NCBI GenBank assembly: GCA_018139225.1
Contig: JAGSNX010000003.1
Coordinates: 643,937 to 707,936 of the forward strand
DNA length: 64,000 bases
DNA from: Microvirga sp. SRT01
Lineage (GTDB): Bacteria; Pseudomonadota; Alphaproteobacteria; Sphingomonadales; Sphingomonadaceae
Direction of reading: 5' to 3'
Positions 50,767-59,641 of this stretch are shown in pieces. Position 1 is the first letter of the stretch. The number at the start of each line of letters is the position of its first letter. Under the pieces are notes generated by a model. It was given only the letters and a program-made list of their open reading frames with translations. It had not been told where the DNA came from and ran no database searches. The translations under genes and the position numbers were made by a program.

Positions 50767-50804
50767 AAAAGGGAGCCGGACGTGGTGTCCGACTCCCTTT
50801 TTTC
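50767..50804 (+). terminator. Rho-independent terminator after the metalloprotease
   Basis: AAGGGAG-C-CGGAC pairs with GTCCG-A-CTCCCTT around a 5-base loop, and TTTTTT follows. The stem is broken only by a single C/A mismatch. On the opposite strand it begins with AAAAAAG, so it may also act on the typA transcript. Confidence 0.9.
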
Positions 50805-50955
50805 TTGGCTTCGATATCAGCGCGATAACCTGTCGTCAGGGCGAAGGGGCGACGATCGCCCTGTCCTACACGACGCGTTTCGACATAAGGTCGCGGCCTG
50901 TGACGAACGCTCTTTGAACCGCCGGATCCCGACCACGTGCAGCGTCCGTCGAAAC

Positions 50956-50988
50956 GCCGCATTGGACTAACCTTAGCCTAACCTTCCG
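50956..50988 (+). repeat. 33-bp repeat, copy 1 (with CTAA-N7-CTAA core)
   Basis: This 33-base sequence occurs again, perfectly, in inverse orientation at 57597-57629. Within it are two CTAACCTT copies 11 bases apart (50967 and 50978), giving CTAA-N7-CTAA, the spacing of a CtrA full box (TTAA-N7-TTAA) with C for T at the first base. The motif CCTGTCCTACA lies 85 bases upstream at 50860-50870. The copy sits between the two converging genes, metalloprotease and typA, so it is not an obvious promoter. The remainder of 50805-51026 shows no gene. Confidence 0.85.
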
Positions 50989-51026
50989 GCGGTCCCCGCC
51001 CCGGTTCGGGGGCGAGGACCGACCGA

Positions 51027-52871
51027 TCAGGCGACCAGCTTCGCGCGGCTGGCCTTCTTGCGCTCGTTGGCGTCGAGGTGGCGCTTGCGCAGCCGGATCG
51101 ACTTCGGCGTCACCTCGACCATCTCGTCGTCGTCGATATAGGCGATCGCCTGCTCCAGCGTCGCGCGCTTGGGCGGCGTCAGGCGCACCTGATCGTCCTT
51201 GCCGCCCGAGGCGCGGAAGTTGGTCAGCGCCTTGGTCTTCATCGGGTTGACTTCGAGGTCGTCCGGCTTGGCGTTCTCGCCGACGATCATGCCCTCGTAC
51301 AGCGCCTCGCCATGCCCCACGAACAGGATGCCGCGCTCCTCCAGCGGCCCCAGCGCGTAGGAATTGGCCTCACCGGCACCGTTGGAGATCAGGACGCCGT
51401 TCTTGCGGCCCTCGATCTGGCCCTTGTGCGGGCCGTACTTCTCGAACAGCCGGTTCATGATGCCGGTACCGCGCGTGTCCGACAGGAACTCGCCGTGATA
51501 GCCGATCATGCCGCGCGAGGGCGCGGAGAAGGTGATGCGCGTCTTGCCGCCGGTGGACGGGCGCATGTCCGTCATCTCCGCCTTGCGCAGGTTCATCTTC
51601 TCGACGACCGTGCCGGAATATTCGTCGTCCACGTCGATGATGACGGTCTCGTACGGCTCGGTCTTCTTGCCGTTCTCGTCCTCGCCGAACAGCACGCGCG
51701 GGCGGCTGATGCCCAGCTCGAAGCCTTCGCGGCGCATCGTCTCGATCAGCACGCCCAGCTGAAGCTCGCCGCGGCCCGCCACTTCGTAGCTGTCGCGGTC
51801 GGCGGCCTCGGTCACCTTCACGGCGACGTTGGACTCGGCTTCGCGGAACAGGCGATCGCGGATCATCCGCGACGTCACCTTGGTGCCCTCGCGGCCCGCC
51901 ATCGGCGAATCGTTCACCGCGAAGCGCATCGACAGCGTCGGCGGATCGATCGGCTGTGCGTGCAGCGGCTCGGTGACGGTCACGTCGGCGATCGTGTTGG
52001 CGACGGTCGCGATCGACAGGCCGGCCAGCGAGATGATGTCGCCCGCCTTCGCCTCGTCCACCGGCACGCGCTCCAGCCCGCGGAACGACATGATCTTCGA
52101 CGCGCGGCCGGTCTCGACGATGTTGCCGTCGTTATCCAGCGCGTGGATCGCCTGATTGGTCTTCACCGTGCCGGAATTGACCCGGCCGGTCAGCACGCGG
52201 CCGAGGAAGTTGTCGCGGTCGAGCAGCGTGACGAGGAAGGTGAAGGGAACGTCCTCGACCTCCACCTTGGGGGCGGGGACGTGCGACACGATCGTCTCGA
52301 ACATCGGGATCAGCGTGCCTTCGCGCGCGTCCATGTCGGTCGAGGCGTAACCGTTGCGACCCGAGGCGTAGAGCACGGGGAAGTCGAGCTGCTCGTCATT
52401 GGCGTCGAGCGACACGAACAGGTCGAACACCTCGTCCAGCACTTCCTGAATGCGGGCGTCGGGACGGTCGACCTTGTTGACGACGACGATCGGCTTCAGG
52501 CCGAGCGCCAGCGCCTTGCCGGTCACGAACTTCGTCTGCGGCATCGCGCCCTCCGACGAATCGACCAGCAGGACGACGCCGTCGACCATCGACAGGATGC
52601 GCTCGACTTCACCGCCGAAGTCGGCGTGGCCGGGCGTGTCGACGATGTTGATGCGGATGCTCTCGCTGGCGCCCGGCGGCGTCCAGTCGACCGAGGTCGG
52701 CTTCGCGAGGATCGTGATCCCGCGCTCCTTCTCGAGGTCGTTGGAGTCCATCGCGCGCTCCTCGACGCGCTGGTTGTCGCGGAAGGTGCCCGACTGGCGG
52801 AAGAGCTGGTCGACGAGCGTAGTCTTGCCGTGGTCGACGTGCGCGATGATCGCCACGTTGCGGAGGCTCAT
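51027..52871 (-). CDS. typA: Ribosome-associated GTPase TypA/BipA
   Basis: A translational GTPase involved in ribosome assembly and stress adaptation. The 614 residues match the family length. The start at 52871 gives [20 protein letters not shown] with the P-loop; switch and G3 motifs [19 protein letters not shown], and G4 [11 protein letters not shown] follow. The EF-G-like domains and the C-terminal TypA-specific domain ([20 protein letters not shown]) are present. A basic tail ([20 protein letters not shown]) ends it. It is divergent from telA; the 170-base gap holds an inverted repeat. Confidence 0.96.
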   Translation of the reverse strand: MSLRNVAIIAHVDHGKTTLVDQLFRQSGTFRDNQRVEERAMDSNDLEKERGITILAKPTSVDWTPPGASESIRINIVDTPGHADFGGEVERILSMVDGVVLLVDSSEGAMPQTKFVTGKALALGLKPIVVVNKVDRPDARIQEVLDEVFDLFVSLDANDEQLDFPVLYASGRNGYASTDMDAREGTLIPMFETIVSHVPAPKVEVEDVPFTFLVTLLDRDNFLGRVLTGRVNSGTVKTNQAIHALDNDGNIVETGRASKIMSFRGLERVPVDEAKAGDIISLAGLSIATVANTIADVTVTEPLHAQPIDPPTLSMRFAVNDSPMAGREGTKVTSRMIRDRLFREAESNVAVKVTEAADRDSYEVAGRGELQLGVLIETMRREGFELGISRPRVLFGEDENGKKTEPYETVIIDVDDEYSGTVVEKMNLRKAEMTDMRPSTGGKTRITFSAPSRGMIGYHGEFLSDTRGTGIMNRLFEKYGPHKGQIEGRKNGVLISNGAGEANSYALGPLEERGILFVGHGEALYEGMIVGENAKPDDLEVNPMKTKALTNFRASGGKDDQVRLTPPKRATLEQAIAYIDDDEMVEVTPKSIRLRKRHLDANERKKASRAKLVA

Positions 52872-52944
52872 GGGGAATCCTGGATGTCTGGAGCGAAGTT
52901 GCGCGCCCCATAGCCGAAATGGTGCGCCGCGGGAAGGGCAGGCA

Positions 52945-52986
52945 TTGCGGGGCGGATCGGCTGTGCGTATTATTCCGCTAATACGC
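52945..52986 (+). promoter_or_regulatory. Putative promoter with 8-bp inverted repeat between typA and telA
   Basis: GCGTATTA (52965-52972) and TAATACGC (52979-52986) form a perfect inverted repeat with a 6-base spacer. TTGCGG (52945-52950) and TATTAT (52969-52974) are 18 bases apart and could be -35 and -10 boxes for telA. An operator overlapping a promoter is a natural reading, but a palindromic operator was not confirmed. Confidence 0.4.
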
Positions 52987-53041
52987 TTGCGCGGCAGCAC
53001 CGGCCCGGCCACATTGCCGCTCGCATCCGAGGACAAGACGC

Positions 53042-54250
53042 ATGGCGACCACGACCGAGACGATCACCGCTGAAAAAGAGCTGGTGCTGACGCCGCCCGA
53101 TCCGGTGCCGACGGTCGCGCCGGCCAAGGCGGCGGGGCTGGTGCCGGTGGACGACACCAAGAAGTCAGAGCTGGAGACGCGGGTCGACAGTTTCGTGACC
53201 GATCTGGTCGCGCAGGACGTCAACAGCCCGGAATTCGGCAAGCGCGTCGACGCGATCACCGCGATGGGCGCGAAGGAGATTCGCGAGGCGGCCGGCCAGT
53301 CGAACCGCTTCCTCGACCGCCCGGTCCGCGCGATGGATCAGGAGACGGGCGTCGGCAAGGATCTGGCCGAGCTTCGCCGCGTCGTCGAGGACCTCGATCC
53401 CGGCAAGAAGGGCAACCTGACCGCGCCGCAGAAGTTGTTCGGGATCATCCCCTTCGGCAGCAAGATGCGCAACTACTTCGACGGTTATAAATCATCGCAA
53501 ACGCATATCAGCTCGATCCTGAAGAGCCTCGCCAGTGGCAAGGACGAGCTGCTGATGGACAACGCGGCGATCGATACTGAGCGCGCCAATCTGTGGAACG
53601 CGATGGGTCGGCTGGAGCAGATGATCCATCTGTCGCAGGCGATGGACGCCAAGCTGGAGGACAAGGCGAACGAGCTGGATCACACAGATCCTGCCAAGGC
53701 GAAGGCGATCCGCGAAACGGCGTTGTTCTACACGCGGCAGCGGACGCAGGACCTGCTGACGCAGATGGCGGTGACGGTGCAGGGGTATCTGGCGCTCGAT
53801 CTGGTCAAGAAGAACAATGTCGAGCTGGTGAAGGGCGTCGACCGCGCCAGCACCACGACGGTCGCGGCGCTGCGCACCGCGGTGACGGTGGCGCAGGCGC
53901 TGACCAACCAGAAGCTGGTGCTGGAGCAGATCACGCAGCTGAACACGACGACGGCGAACATCATCGATTCGACCGGCAAGTTGCTCAAGAGCCAGACCGC
54001 GCAGATCCACGAACAGGCCGCCGCCTCCACGATCCCGCTGGAGACGCTGCAACGCGCGTTCCAGAACATCTACGACACGATGGATGCGATCGACACGTTC
54101 AAGCTGAAGGCGCTCGATTCGATGAAGACCACCGTCACCACGCTGGGCAACGAGGTCGAGAAGTCGCGCGGCTATATCGCCCGCGCCGAGGGGGCGAGCC
54201 AAGGGGCGATCTCCGCCCCGACGAACCAGTACCGGCTGGAGAGCCTATAA
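53042..54250 (+). CDS. telA: TelA-family toxic anion resistance protein
   Basis: A 402-residue cytoplasmic, mostly helical protein of the TelA/KlaA family, which is linked to tellurite and other stress resistance in some organisms; biochemistry is unsolved. The N-terminal ~45 residues are polar and acidic. The family core has [40 protein letters not shown], and a long repeating helical part with [29 protein letters not shown] lies 8 bases before ATG 53042. Three bases separate its stop from the next gene, an XpaC-like membrane protein, which is the usual partner. Confidence 0.92.
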   Translation: MATTTETITAEKELVLTPPDPVPTVAPAKAAGLVPVDDTKKSELETRVDSFVTDLVAQDVNSPEFGKRVDAITAMGAKEIREAAGQSNRFLDRPVRAMDQETGVGKDLAELRRVVEDLDPGKKGNLTAPQKLFGIIPFGSKMRNYFDGYKSSQTHISSILKSLASGKDELLMDNAAIDTERANLWNAMGRLEQMIHLSQAMDAKLEDKANELDHTDPAKAKAIRETALFYTRQRTQDLLTQMAVTVQGYLALDLVKKNNVELVKGVDRASTTTVAALRTAVTVAQALTNQKLVLEQITQLNTTTANIIDSTGKLLKSQTAQIHEQAAASTIPLETLQRAFQNIYDTMDAIDTFKLKALDSMKTTVTTLGNEVEKSRGYIARAEGASQGAISAPTNQYRLESL

Positions 54251-54253
54251 CCG

Positions 54254-54964
54254 ATGAGCGACGTCGACGACGCCATCTCCGCCGCGCGGTCCAGCTGGGC
54301 GCGGATCAGCGACACCGGTGACGGCGTGCCGACGCGCGCCCGAAGCCGGCGGACCGCGAGCATCGCCAAGCGGCTGACGTGGATCGCCGGCGCGATCGTC
54401 GCGATACTCGTCGCGGCAACGCTGTGGGGATTGGTCGCGCCGCTCGGCATCATGGGCGCGGTGCTGGTGATGGCAGTGATGGTCGCCGCGGTGCTGTTCC
54501 TGTCCTTCGTGCCCGGCCAGCGTGCCGCGCCGCCGCCGGAGAAGCTGAAGACGGTCGATATCCGCGCGCTGCCCGCGCAGACCGAGCGCTGGCTGGGCGC
54601 GCAACGCGGGGCACTGCCGCGGCCGGCGCAGGTGCTGGTCGATCGGATCGGCGAGCGGCTGGACACGCTGTCGCCGCAACTGGCGCGGATCGAGCCGCAG
54701 ACGGAAGAAGCGTTCGAGGTCCGGCGGCTGGTCGGCGAGCAATTGCCGGCCTTCGTCAACGACTATGCGCGGGTGCCGGACACGCTGCGCACCGTCGAGC
54801 GGAATGGCCGGACACCGGACGCCGAGCTGGTCGCCGGCCTGCAACTGATCGAGCGCGAGATCGCCGACATGACCGCGCGACTGGCGCAAGGCGACCTCGA
54901 CAACCTCCAGACGCGCGGGCGTTTTCTGGAGATGAAGTACAAGGACGGGGACGAGACGGGCTGA
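54254..54964 (+). CDS. XpaC-like membrane protein downstream of telA
   Basis: A 236-residue protein with an N-terminal basic stretch, two adjacent membrane helices (IAGAIVAILVAATLWGLV and IMGAVLVMAVMVAAVLFLSF, about 45-98) and a soluble helical domain (about 105-236). It ends MKYKDGDETG. I infer an XpaC (5-bromo-4-chloroindolyl phosphate hydrolysis-type) relation because of its shape, the C-terminal FVNDYARVPDTLRTV segment and its place 4 bases after telA, as in Bacillus. Sequence similarity is not strong enough for a firm family call. Confidence 0.65.
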   Translation: MSDVDDAISAARSSWARISDTGDGVPTRARSRRTASIAKRLTWIAGAIVAILVAATLWGLVAPLGIMGAVLVMAVMVAAVLFLSFVPGQRAAPPPEKLKTVDIRALPAQTERWLGAQRGALPRPAQVLVDRIGERLDTLSPQLARIEPQTEEAFEVRRLVGEQLPAFVNDYARVPDTLRTVERNGRTPDAELVAGLQLIEREIADMTARLAQGDLDNLQTRGRFLEMKYKDGDETG

Positions 54965-54982
54965 GCGTCCCGGCCGATGCCT

Positions 54983-55297
54983 TTAGTCGTTCTGCGCCTT
55001 CGGACCGTCCAGCATCATCATGAGGTCGTAGCTGTCGAGCGGCTGGACGAATTCGCAGCCGGTGATGTCGCCCTCGCTCCACACGACGCGGGCGTGGCGC
55101 TTGTTGTTGCCGGGCAGGCCGATGTTGATGAGCGTGCCGATCGGCAGCGGTACCGACAGGCGCGCCTTCACGCCGCTGGCGGAAGCGTCGATGATGTCGA
55201 TGCCGACCGCAATGCGGGCGCTGCCCTTGATGTTCAGCGAATGGCGGGTGCTCTTGCGCCCGTCGGGGCGATGATCTTCGATGGGCTGTGTCGCCAC
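54983..55297 (-). CDS. PilZ-domain protein
   Basis: A 104-residue single PilZ domain, a c-di-GMP receptor type. The N-terminal RKSTRH and the D-x-S-xx-G motif (DIIDASASGVKARL) are the two parts of the c-di-GMP site; the usual RxxxR is present only as RKSTRH, so binding is plausible but not certain. The start at GTG 55297 is chosen because AGGAG lies 7 bases upstream. It is convergent with the XpaC-like gene and stands apart from the IMPase-like gene by 111 bases. Effector unknown. Confidence 0.85.
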   Translation of the reverse strand: MATQPIEDHRPDGRKSTRHSLNIKGSARIAVGIDIIDASASGVKARLSVPLPIGTLINIGLPGNNKRHARVVWSEGDITGCEFVQPLDSYDLMMMLDGPKAQND

Positions 55298-55408
55298 GGG
55301 GTGTCTCCTGACCGATGACGCGTAATGAACCGAAATGGTCAATATCGGCTTACCAAGCGACCTATCCTGTCCGGAAACCAGCAAGATCCTGTGCGATCTA
55401 CGTAACGT

Positions 55409-56194
55409 TCAGCCGGCGGCGGCGGCGCGGGCCTCCAGACGGGCCACGGCGGCGGCGTGGAGGTGAGGTGCGGACACCAGGACGCCGAACGCCTGCGGTC
55501 GTGGCTTGTTGAAGACCAGCGGCGCACCGTGTGCGTCGCTGATGGCGGCGCCGGCCTCCGTTGCGATCAGCGCGGCGGCGGCGATGTCCCATTCATTCCC
55601 CCAGCGCAGCGTCGCAACAAGATCGGCTTCATCGGCGGCCACCATCGCCATGCGCAGCGCGATCGAGTTGGGCTTGTGAACCGCCACGAAGTCGCGGTCC
55701 GACCGGGGCAAGGCATCGGCCGGCACGCGCGCGCCGGCCAGGTCGGCGCGATCGCCCGCCGCCAGCCGAACGCCATTGCGCCACGCCCCGCGGCCGAGCG
55801 TCGCGGACCAGCGTTCCTTGCGCGCGGGCGCGTCGAGCACCGCCAGCACCGGGCGGCCGTCCTCGACCAGGGCCACCGACACCGCCCAGCCCTCGCGACC
55901 GCGGATATAGTCGCGGGTGCCGTCGATCGGATCGACCACCCAGACGCGGCGGCGGCTCAGGCGGTCGGGGGCATCCGCCGTCTCCTCCGACAGCCAGCCG
56001 GCGTCGGGCAGCAGCGCGGACAGACGCGCCATGAGCATGCGGTCGACGTCCAGGTCGACCTCGCACACCGGACTGCCCGGCTCCTTTTCCCAGCGGCGGA
56101 AATCGGTGCGCCAGCGGGCGAGCGCCATCTGACCCGCCGCGGCGACGGTCTCCGCGACGGCGGGGAAGAGGTCGGTGGTGTCGGGTTCAGCCAC
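55409..56194 (-). CDS. Inositol monophosphatase family protein (IMPase/CysQ-like)
   Basis: A 261-residue Mg-dependent phosphatase of the IMPase superfamily. Motif A WVVDPIDGTRDYIRG (about 85-99) and motif B WDIAAAALIATEAGA (about 202-216) are clear, with an upstream SEET acid pair (GWLSEETADAPD). It could act on inositol phosphate, 3'(2'),5'-bisphosphate nucleotides or histidinol phosphate; sequence alone does not decide. The GTG start overlaps the pmbA stop by 8 bases, so it is co-translated with pmbA. Confidence 0.9.
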   Translation of the reverse strand: MAEPDTTDLFPAVAETVAAAGQMALARWRTDFRRWEKEPGSPVCEVDLDVDRMLMARLSALLPDAGWLSEETADAPDRLSRRRVWVVDPIDGTRDYIRGREGWAVSVALVEDGRPVLAVLDAPARKERWSATLGRGAWRNGVRLAAGDRADLAGARVPADALPRSDRDFVAVHKPNSIALRMAMVAADEADLVATLRWGNEWDIAAAALIATEAGAAISDAHGAPLVFNKPRPQAFGVLVSAPHLHAAAVARLEARAAAAG

Positions 56195-57536
56195 TCGCGA
56201 CCGTCATGCCGTCCACGCGCAGCGTCGGGACGTTGGTGCCGTAGCGGAACTTCAGGTCGTTGGCCGCCGTCAGGTTCGCGTACATGTCCTTCAGGTTGCC
56301 GGCGATCGTGAACTCCGCCACCGGGCCGGCGATTGCACCGCCGACGATGCGGAAACCCGCCGCGCCGCGGCTATAGTCGCCGGTGACGCCGTTGACGCCC
56401 TGACCGATCAATTCGGTCACGTACACGCCGTCGGCGATGTCGCCGATCAGCGTCTCGACGGGCAGCTTGCCGCCGTCGAGATAGGTGTTGCTGGTCGTCA
56501 CGCCGGGTCCGCCGCCGATGCCGCGGCTGGCGTGGCCGGTCGGCTCCAGCCCCAGTTGGCGGGCCGAGGCGGAGTCGAGCAGCCAGGTCTCGAGCACGCC
56601 GTCTTCGACGATCGCCGTCGGAGAGACGGGCAAACCCTCGCCGTCGAACGGACGCGAGCGCAGGCCGTGCGGGCGGTGCGGATCGTCGCGGACCGACAAG
56701 CCGTGCGGCAGGATGCGGGTGCCCAGAGCGTCGAGCAGGAAGCTGGTGCGGCGGGTGATCGAAGACCCGCCGATCGCGCCGAGCAGGTGGCCGAGCAGCG
56801 ACGATCCGACGCGCGGATCGAAGACGACCGGCATCGCGCCGCTGGCAAGGCGGCCGGGGTTGAGGCGCGCGACAGCACGCTCCCCCGCCTCCCGACCGAT
56901 CGCGTCGGGAGCGTCGAGGTGGCGGAGGTGACGGGCACCGTGATGGGCGTAGTCGCGCTGCATCCCGGCGGCGGCATCGCCGGCCAGCACGCTGGCGGAC
57001 AGGCCGTAGCCGGTGGCGGCATAGGACCCCGCGAAGCCCGTGGATGTCGCGAGCGCCCAGACGCTGCGCGAGCCGCTGGCGCCGCCGCCCTCCGAATTGG
57101 TGACGCCGGGAACCGCGCGGGCCGCTTCCTCCGCGGCGAGGGCGAGGTCACGGAGGCGCTCCGGCGCAGGATCGTCGTGGTCAGCCAGATCGAGCAGCGG
57201 CGGTGCGCCGTGGAGCAGGCGTTCGGCGGGGGCGAGGCCGGCCCATTCGTCCTCGGGCGCTTCGCGAGCCATCGCGACGGCGCGTTCGACGAGCGTCTGC
57301 ATCGAGTCCGGCGTCAGGTCGGACGTGGAGACGCTGGCGGAGCGGCGGCCGACGAACACCCGCAGGCCGAGTTCGGCGCTTTCGGAGCGGCCGACATCCT
57401 CCAGCTTGCCGAGGCGGACGGAGACTTCCAGCGCCGCGTCGGCGGCGAAGACGGCATCGGCGGCGTCGGCCCCGGCCGTCCGGGCGCGGGCGACGATGTC
57501 GGCGGCGCGGTCGCGCGCCTGATCGGTGGTGAGCAT
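56187..57536 (-). CDS. pmbA: PmbA/TldE-family modulator of zinc metalloprotease TldD
   Basis: PmbA (TldE) is the non-catalytic partner of the metalloprotease TldD in a heterodimer that degrades unfolded peptides and processes microcin and CcdA-like substrates in E. coli. The 449 residues match the family: LGLRVFVGRRSASVSTSDL, TSTGFAGSYAATGYG, RTSFLLDALGTRILP and GVNGVTGDYSRGAAGFRI. The HExxH motif of TldD is missing, as expected. No tldD is in this window. The region 57604-57618, 68-82 bases upstream, contains a CtrA-like box. Confidence 0.93.
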   Translation of the reverse strand: MLTTDQARDRAADIVARARTAGADAADAVFAADAALEVSVRLGKLEDVGRSESAELGLRVFVGRRSASVSTSDLTPDSMQTLVERAVAMAREAPEDEWAGLAPAERLLHGAPPLLDLADHDDPAPERLRDLALAAEEAARAVPGVTNSEGGGASGSRSVWALATSTGFAGSYAATGYGLSASVLAGDAAAGMQRDYAHHGARHLRHLDAPDAIGREAGERAVARLNPGRLASGAMPVVFDPRVGSSLLGHLLGAIGGSSITRRTSFLLDALGTRILPHGLSVRDDPHRPHGLRSRPFDGEGLPVSPTAIVEDGVLETWLLDSASARQLGLEPTGHASRGIGGGPGVTTSNTYLDGGKLPVETLIGDIADGVYVTELIGQGVNGVTGDYSRGAAGFRIVGGAIAGPVAEFTIAGNLKDMYANLTAANDLKFRYGTNVPTLRVDGMTVASG

Positions 57537-57596
57537 GGCCCAGACTTAGGGGGGTGGGGCGGCGGATGCTAGGGGCGGATTTGGGCGGTTGCGGCG

Positions 57597-57629
57597 CGGA
57601 AGGTTAGGCTAAGGTTAGTCCAATGCGGC
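57597..57629 (-). repeat. 33-bp repeat, copy 2, upstream of pmbA
   Basis: This is the perfect reverse complement of 50956-50988. Read on the minus strand it places CTAA-N7-CTAA 68-82 bases before the pmbA start (57536). TGTAGGACAGG lies at 57726-57736 on its other side, about 96 bases away, in the same relative orientation as at copy 1. The rest of 57537-57739 shows only the ubiA terminator. Confidence 0.85.
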
Positions 57630-57689
57630 TTGTGGCCTCCTCCGTCACCCCGGCTGTCATTGGGGTAACGGGCATCGGGTCGTCGTCAT

Positions 57690-57724
57690 GAGAAACAGCC
57701 CGCCGGGTGTCTCACAGGGCGGGC
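57690..57724 (-). terminator. Intrinsic terminator after ubiA
   Basis: On the minus strand GCCCGCC (57718-57724) pairs with GGCGGGC (57698-57704), followed by TGTTTCTC. The 7-bp GC stem and T-rich end lie about 15 bases after the ubiA stop. Confidence 0.75.
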
Positions 57725-57739
57725 GTGTAGGACAGGTGT

Positions 57740-58657
57740 TTATACCGTCGATCCCACCACCGCGCAGGCGAGGAACACCAGCAGCCCGGTGAAGCGGTTG
57801 GCGCGGAAGCGGGCGAGGGCGCCGGCGCCGTCGTCTGGACGCAGCGTTGTCGCCTGCCAGCCGAGATGCAGTGCCGCGGGCAGCAGCGCGAGCGGCGCGA
57901 GCGGGTCGGGGCGGACGCTCCACAGCGCCATGCCCCACAACACCACCGCGGCGACATAGAATGCCGCGACGCCGCCCCGGACATGGCCGCCGAGCGCCAG
58001 CGCCGAGGAGCGAACGCCGATCAGCGCATCGTCCTCCCGGTCCTGCACCGCATAGATCGTGTCGTAGCCGATCACCCACGCGATCGACCCGGCGTAGAGC
58101 CACCACATCGGTGCCGACAGGTCGCCAGCGGTCTCTGTCCACCCGACCAGCAGCGCCCAGCTGAACACGAGGCCGAGCCATGCCTGCGGCCACCAAGTGA
58201 TGCGCTTCATGAAGGGATAGGCGGCGACGGGCGCGAGGCTGGCGAGCGCGACGACCGCCGCGAGCGTGTGGAGTTGCAGCAGCACCACCAGCCCGACGAG
58301 GCTGAGCACGACGAGCCACACCCAAGCGGCCTTGACGGAGATCAGGCCGGCGGGGATCGGCCGGGCGGCGGTGCGCGCGACCTGCGCGTCGAGATCGCGG
58401 TCGACGATGTCGTTGTAGACGCAGCCCGCGCCGCGCATCGCGATGCTGCCGAGCAGGATCCACGCGATCAGGTCCCACCGCGCGGCGGTGCCGCCCGCCA
58501 GCGCGACACCCCACGCGCCGGGCCAGAACAGCAGCCACCAGCCGATCGGCCGGTCGAATCGCGCCAGCAGTGCAAGGCCGCGCGGCGTCGGCGGCAGGCG
58601 GGCGACGAGGCCGCGATGTTCGCTGTCGGGGACGATCTGGTGCGGCGTGTCGGGCAT
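57740..58657 (-). CDS. ubiA: 4-hydroxybenzoate polyprenyltransferase
   Basis: Attaches the polyprenyl tail to 4-hydroxybenzoate in ubiquinone synthesis, in the inner membrane. The 305-residue length is typical, with about nine helices. The two aspartate-rich prenyl-diphosphate motifs are NDIVDRDLDAQVART (about 81-95) and YDTIYAVQDREDD (about 200-212). The start at 58657 has AGGG nearby; the frame runs on a little upstream without coding look. Ubiquinol is used by the cyoABCD oxidase encoded in this window. Confidence 0.95.
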   Translation of the reverse strand: MPDTPHQIVPDSEHRGLVARLPPTPRGLALLARFDRPIGWWLLFWPGAWGVALAGGTAARWDLIAWILLGSIAMRGAGCVYNDIVDRDLDAQVARTAARPIPAGLISVKAAWVWLVVLSLVGLVVLLQLHTLAAVVALASLAPVAAYPFMKRITWWPQAWLGLVFSWALLVGWTETAGDLSAPMWWLYAGSIAWVIGYDTIYAVQDREDDALIGVRSSALALGGHVRGGVAAFYVAAVVLWGMALWSVRPDPLAPLALLPAALHLGWQATTLRPDDGAGALARFRANRFTGLLVFLACAVVGSTV

Positions 58658-58737
58658 GGCCGCCCTATGCCGCAAGGATCGGCGGGGAGGAAGGCGGGGG
58701 ACTTGCGGGTTTTGGGAGGTCACGTCGACCTCCCTCC

Positions 58738-58764
58738 GTCATACCGGGACAAGCCCGGCATGAC
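58738..58764. repeat. REP-like unit (GTCATnCCGGG family)
   Basis: GTCATACCGGG and CCCGGCATGAC face each other with a 5-base loop, between ubiA and a PEP-CTERM gene. The same unit appears at 29751 and 63345, and a related one near 6085. Confidence 0.75.
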
Positions 58765-58777
58765 GAAGGTGGGGACT

Positions 58778-59281
58778 TCAGCCGAAGCTCAGCTTCAGCG
58801 AACGACGACGCAGGCTGCCGCCCGCCAAGCCCATACCGGCGATCATCAGCGCCCAGCTTGCGGGTTCCGGTACCGCGCCGGCGGCGGAGGCGATGGTCAG
58901 GGTGTAGCGGCCGGTGCCCTGATATTCGGTCAGCGCGAAACTGCCGGTCAGGAAGGTCGGCGCAGCCACGGTGCCGCTGAAAAGCTGCGGTCCGTCGGCG
59001 ACGAAGACCGCGTCGAAGGTGGCAGGATCGATGATGCTCATCCCGCCACCGAGACCGCCCTCGAAGAAGCCGAGATCGAAGATGCCGGTGTCGGTACCGG
59101 TGACGGGAATACCGTACAGGACGAAGCCGAGGCTAGGGATGAACTCGTCCGGGATCGGGCTGGAGTCGACCGAGAAGCTCGCGGTGTAGTCGCCCGACAG
59201 CGTGAAATTGTAGAGTTCGGCGCTGGCATGGGTGGCCGTCAGCATGGCGGCAGCGAGAGCGGTGGCGAGCAGGGTCTTCAT
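58778..59281 (-). CDS. PEPxxWA-CTERM sorting-domain protein
   Basis: A 167-residue exported protein. The signal peptide is MKTLLATALAAAMLTATHAS, with AAGGAG 6 bases upstream of ATG 59281. The mature part is Gly/Thr/Phe-rich beta-type, and the C terminus carries VPEPASWALMIAGMGLAGG followed by LRRR, the sorting signal for surface anchoring or release. Such proteins are common in sphingomonads. No other domain was recognised. Confidence 0.9.
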   Translation of the reverse strand: MKTLLATALAAAMLTATHASAELYNFTLSGDYTASFSVDSSPIPDEFIPSLGFVLYGIPVTGTDTGIFDLGFFEGGLGGGMSIIDPATFDAVFVADGPQLFSGTVAAPTFLTGSFALTEYQGTGRYTLTIASAAGAVPEPASWALMIAGMGLAGGSLRRRSLKLSFG

Positions 59282-59482
59282 CGGAACTCCTTGATCGGGA
59301 ACGCGCAAATCCGCAGCGTCGGCGACAGGATGGCGGCGGCGCCGTTATGACGTCAAGCGAGATGAACAGCCGTTCATCAATTTACGTCGCGGTGCAGCAA
59401 CACGGCATGCGGGGTTGCCGCGCGTGGCGCTGGCGCTATCCCCGGCGAATGGTTCGGCGTACCTTCTCATGATTGAGCCCGC

Positions 59483-59641
59483 ATGATCGGTTTGTCCGTC
59501 GCGGTCGGGCGCTTCGTGGAGGCGCTGTTCTGGGCGATCTTCCGCGTCGCGGGCGTCGTCGCCGGCATCGCGATCCTGAGCGTGCTGGGGATGGCCGCGG
59601 CGTGGGTGATCGGGCGGCGCATCTGGAAGAGGAAGCGGTGA
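59483..59641 (+). CDS. Tiny membrane protein (52 aa) coupled to rsmE
   Basis: This short reading frame starts at ATG 59483 and ends TGA at 59639-59641, overlapping the ATG of rsmE (ATGA). It encodes one long hydrophobic stretch (FRVAGVVAGIAILSVLGMAA) ending in a basic tail RRIWKRKR. No ribosome site is strong. The overlap and hydrophobic composition support a real gene; the function is unknown. Confidence 0.45.
   Translation: MIGLSVAVGRFVEALFWAIFRVAGVVAGIAILSVLGMAAAWVIGRRIWKRKR

Noticed and set aside
50967..50985. Telomere-like CTAACC repeat
   Set aside because: There are only two copies 11 bases apart within a 33-bp unit, inside a chromosome segment; the spacing fits a regulator site better.
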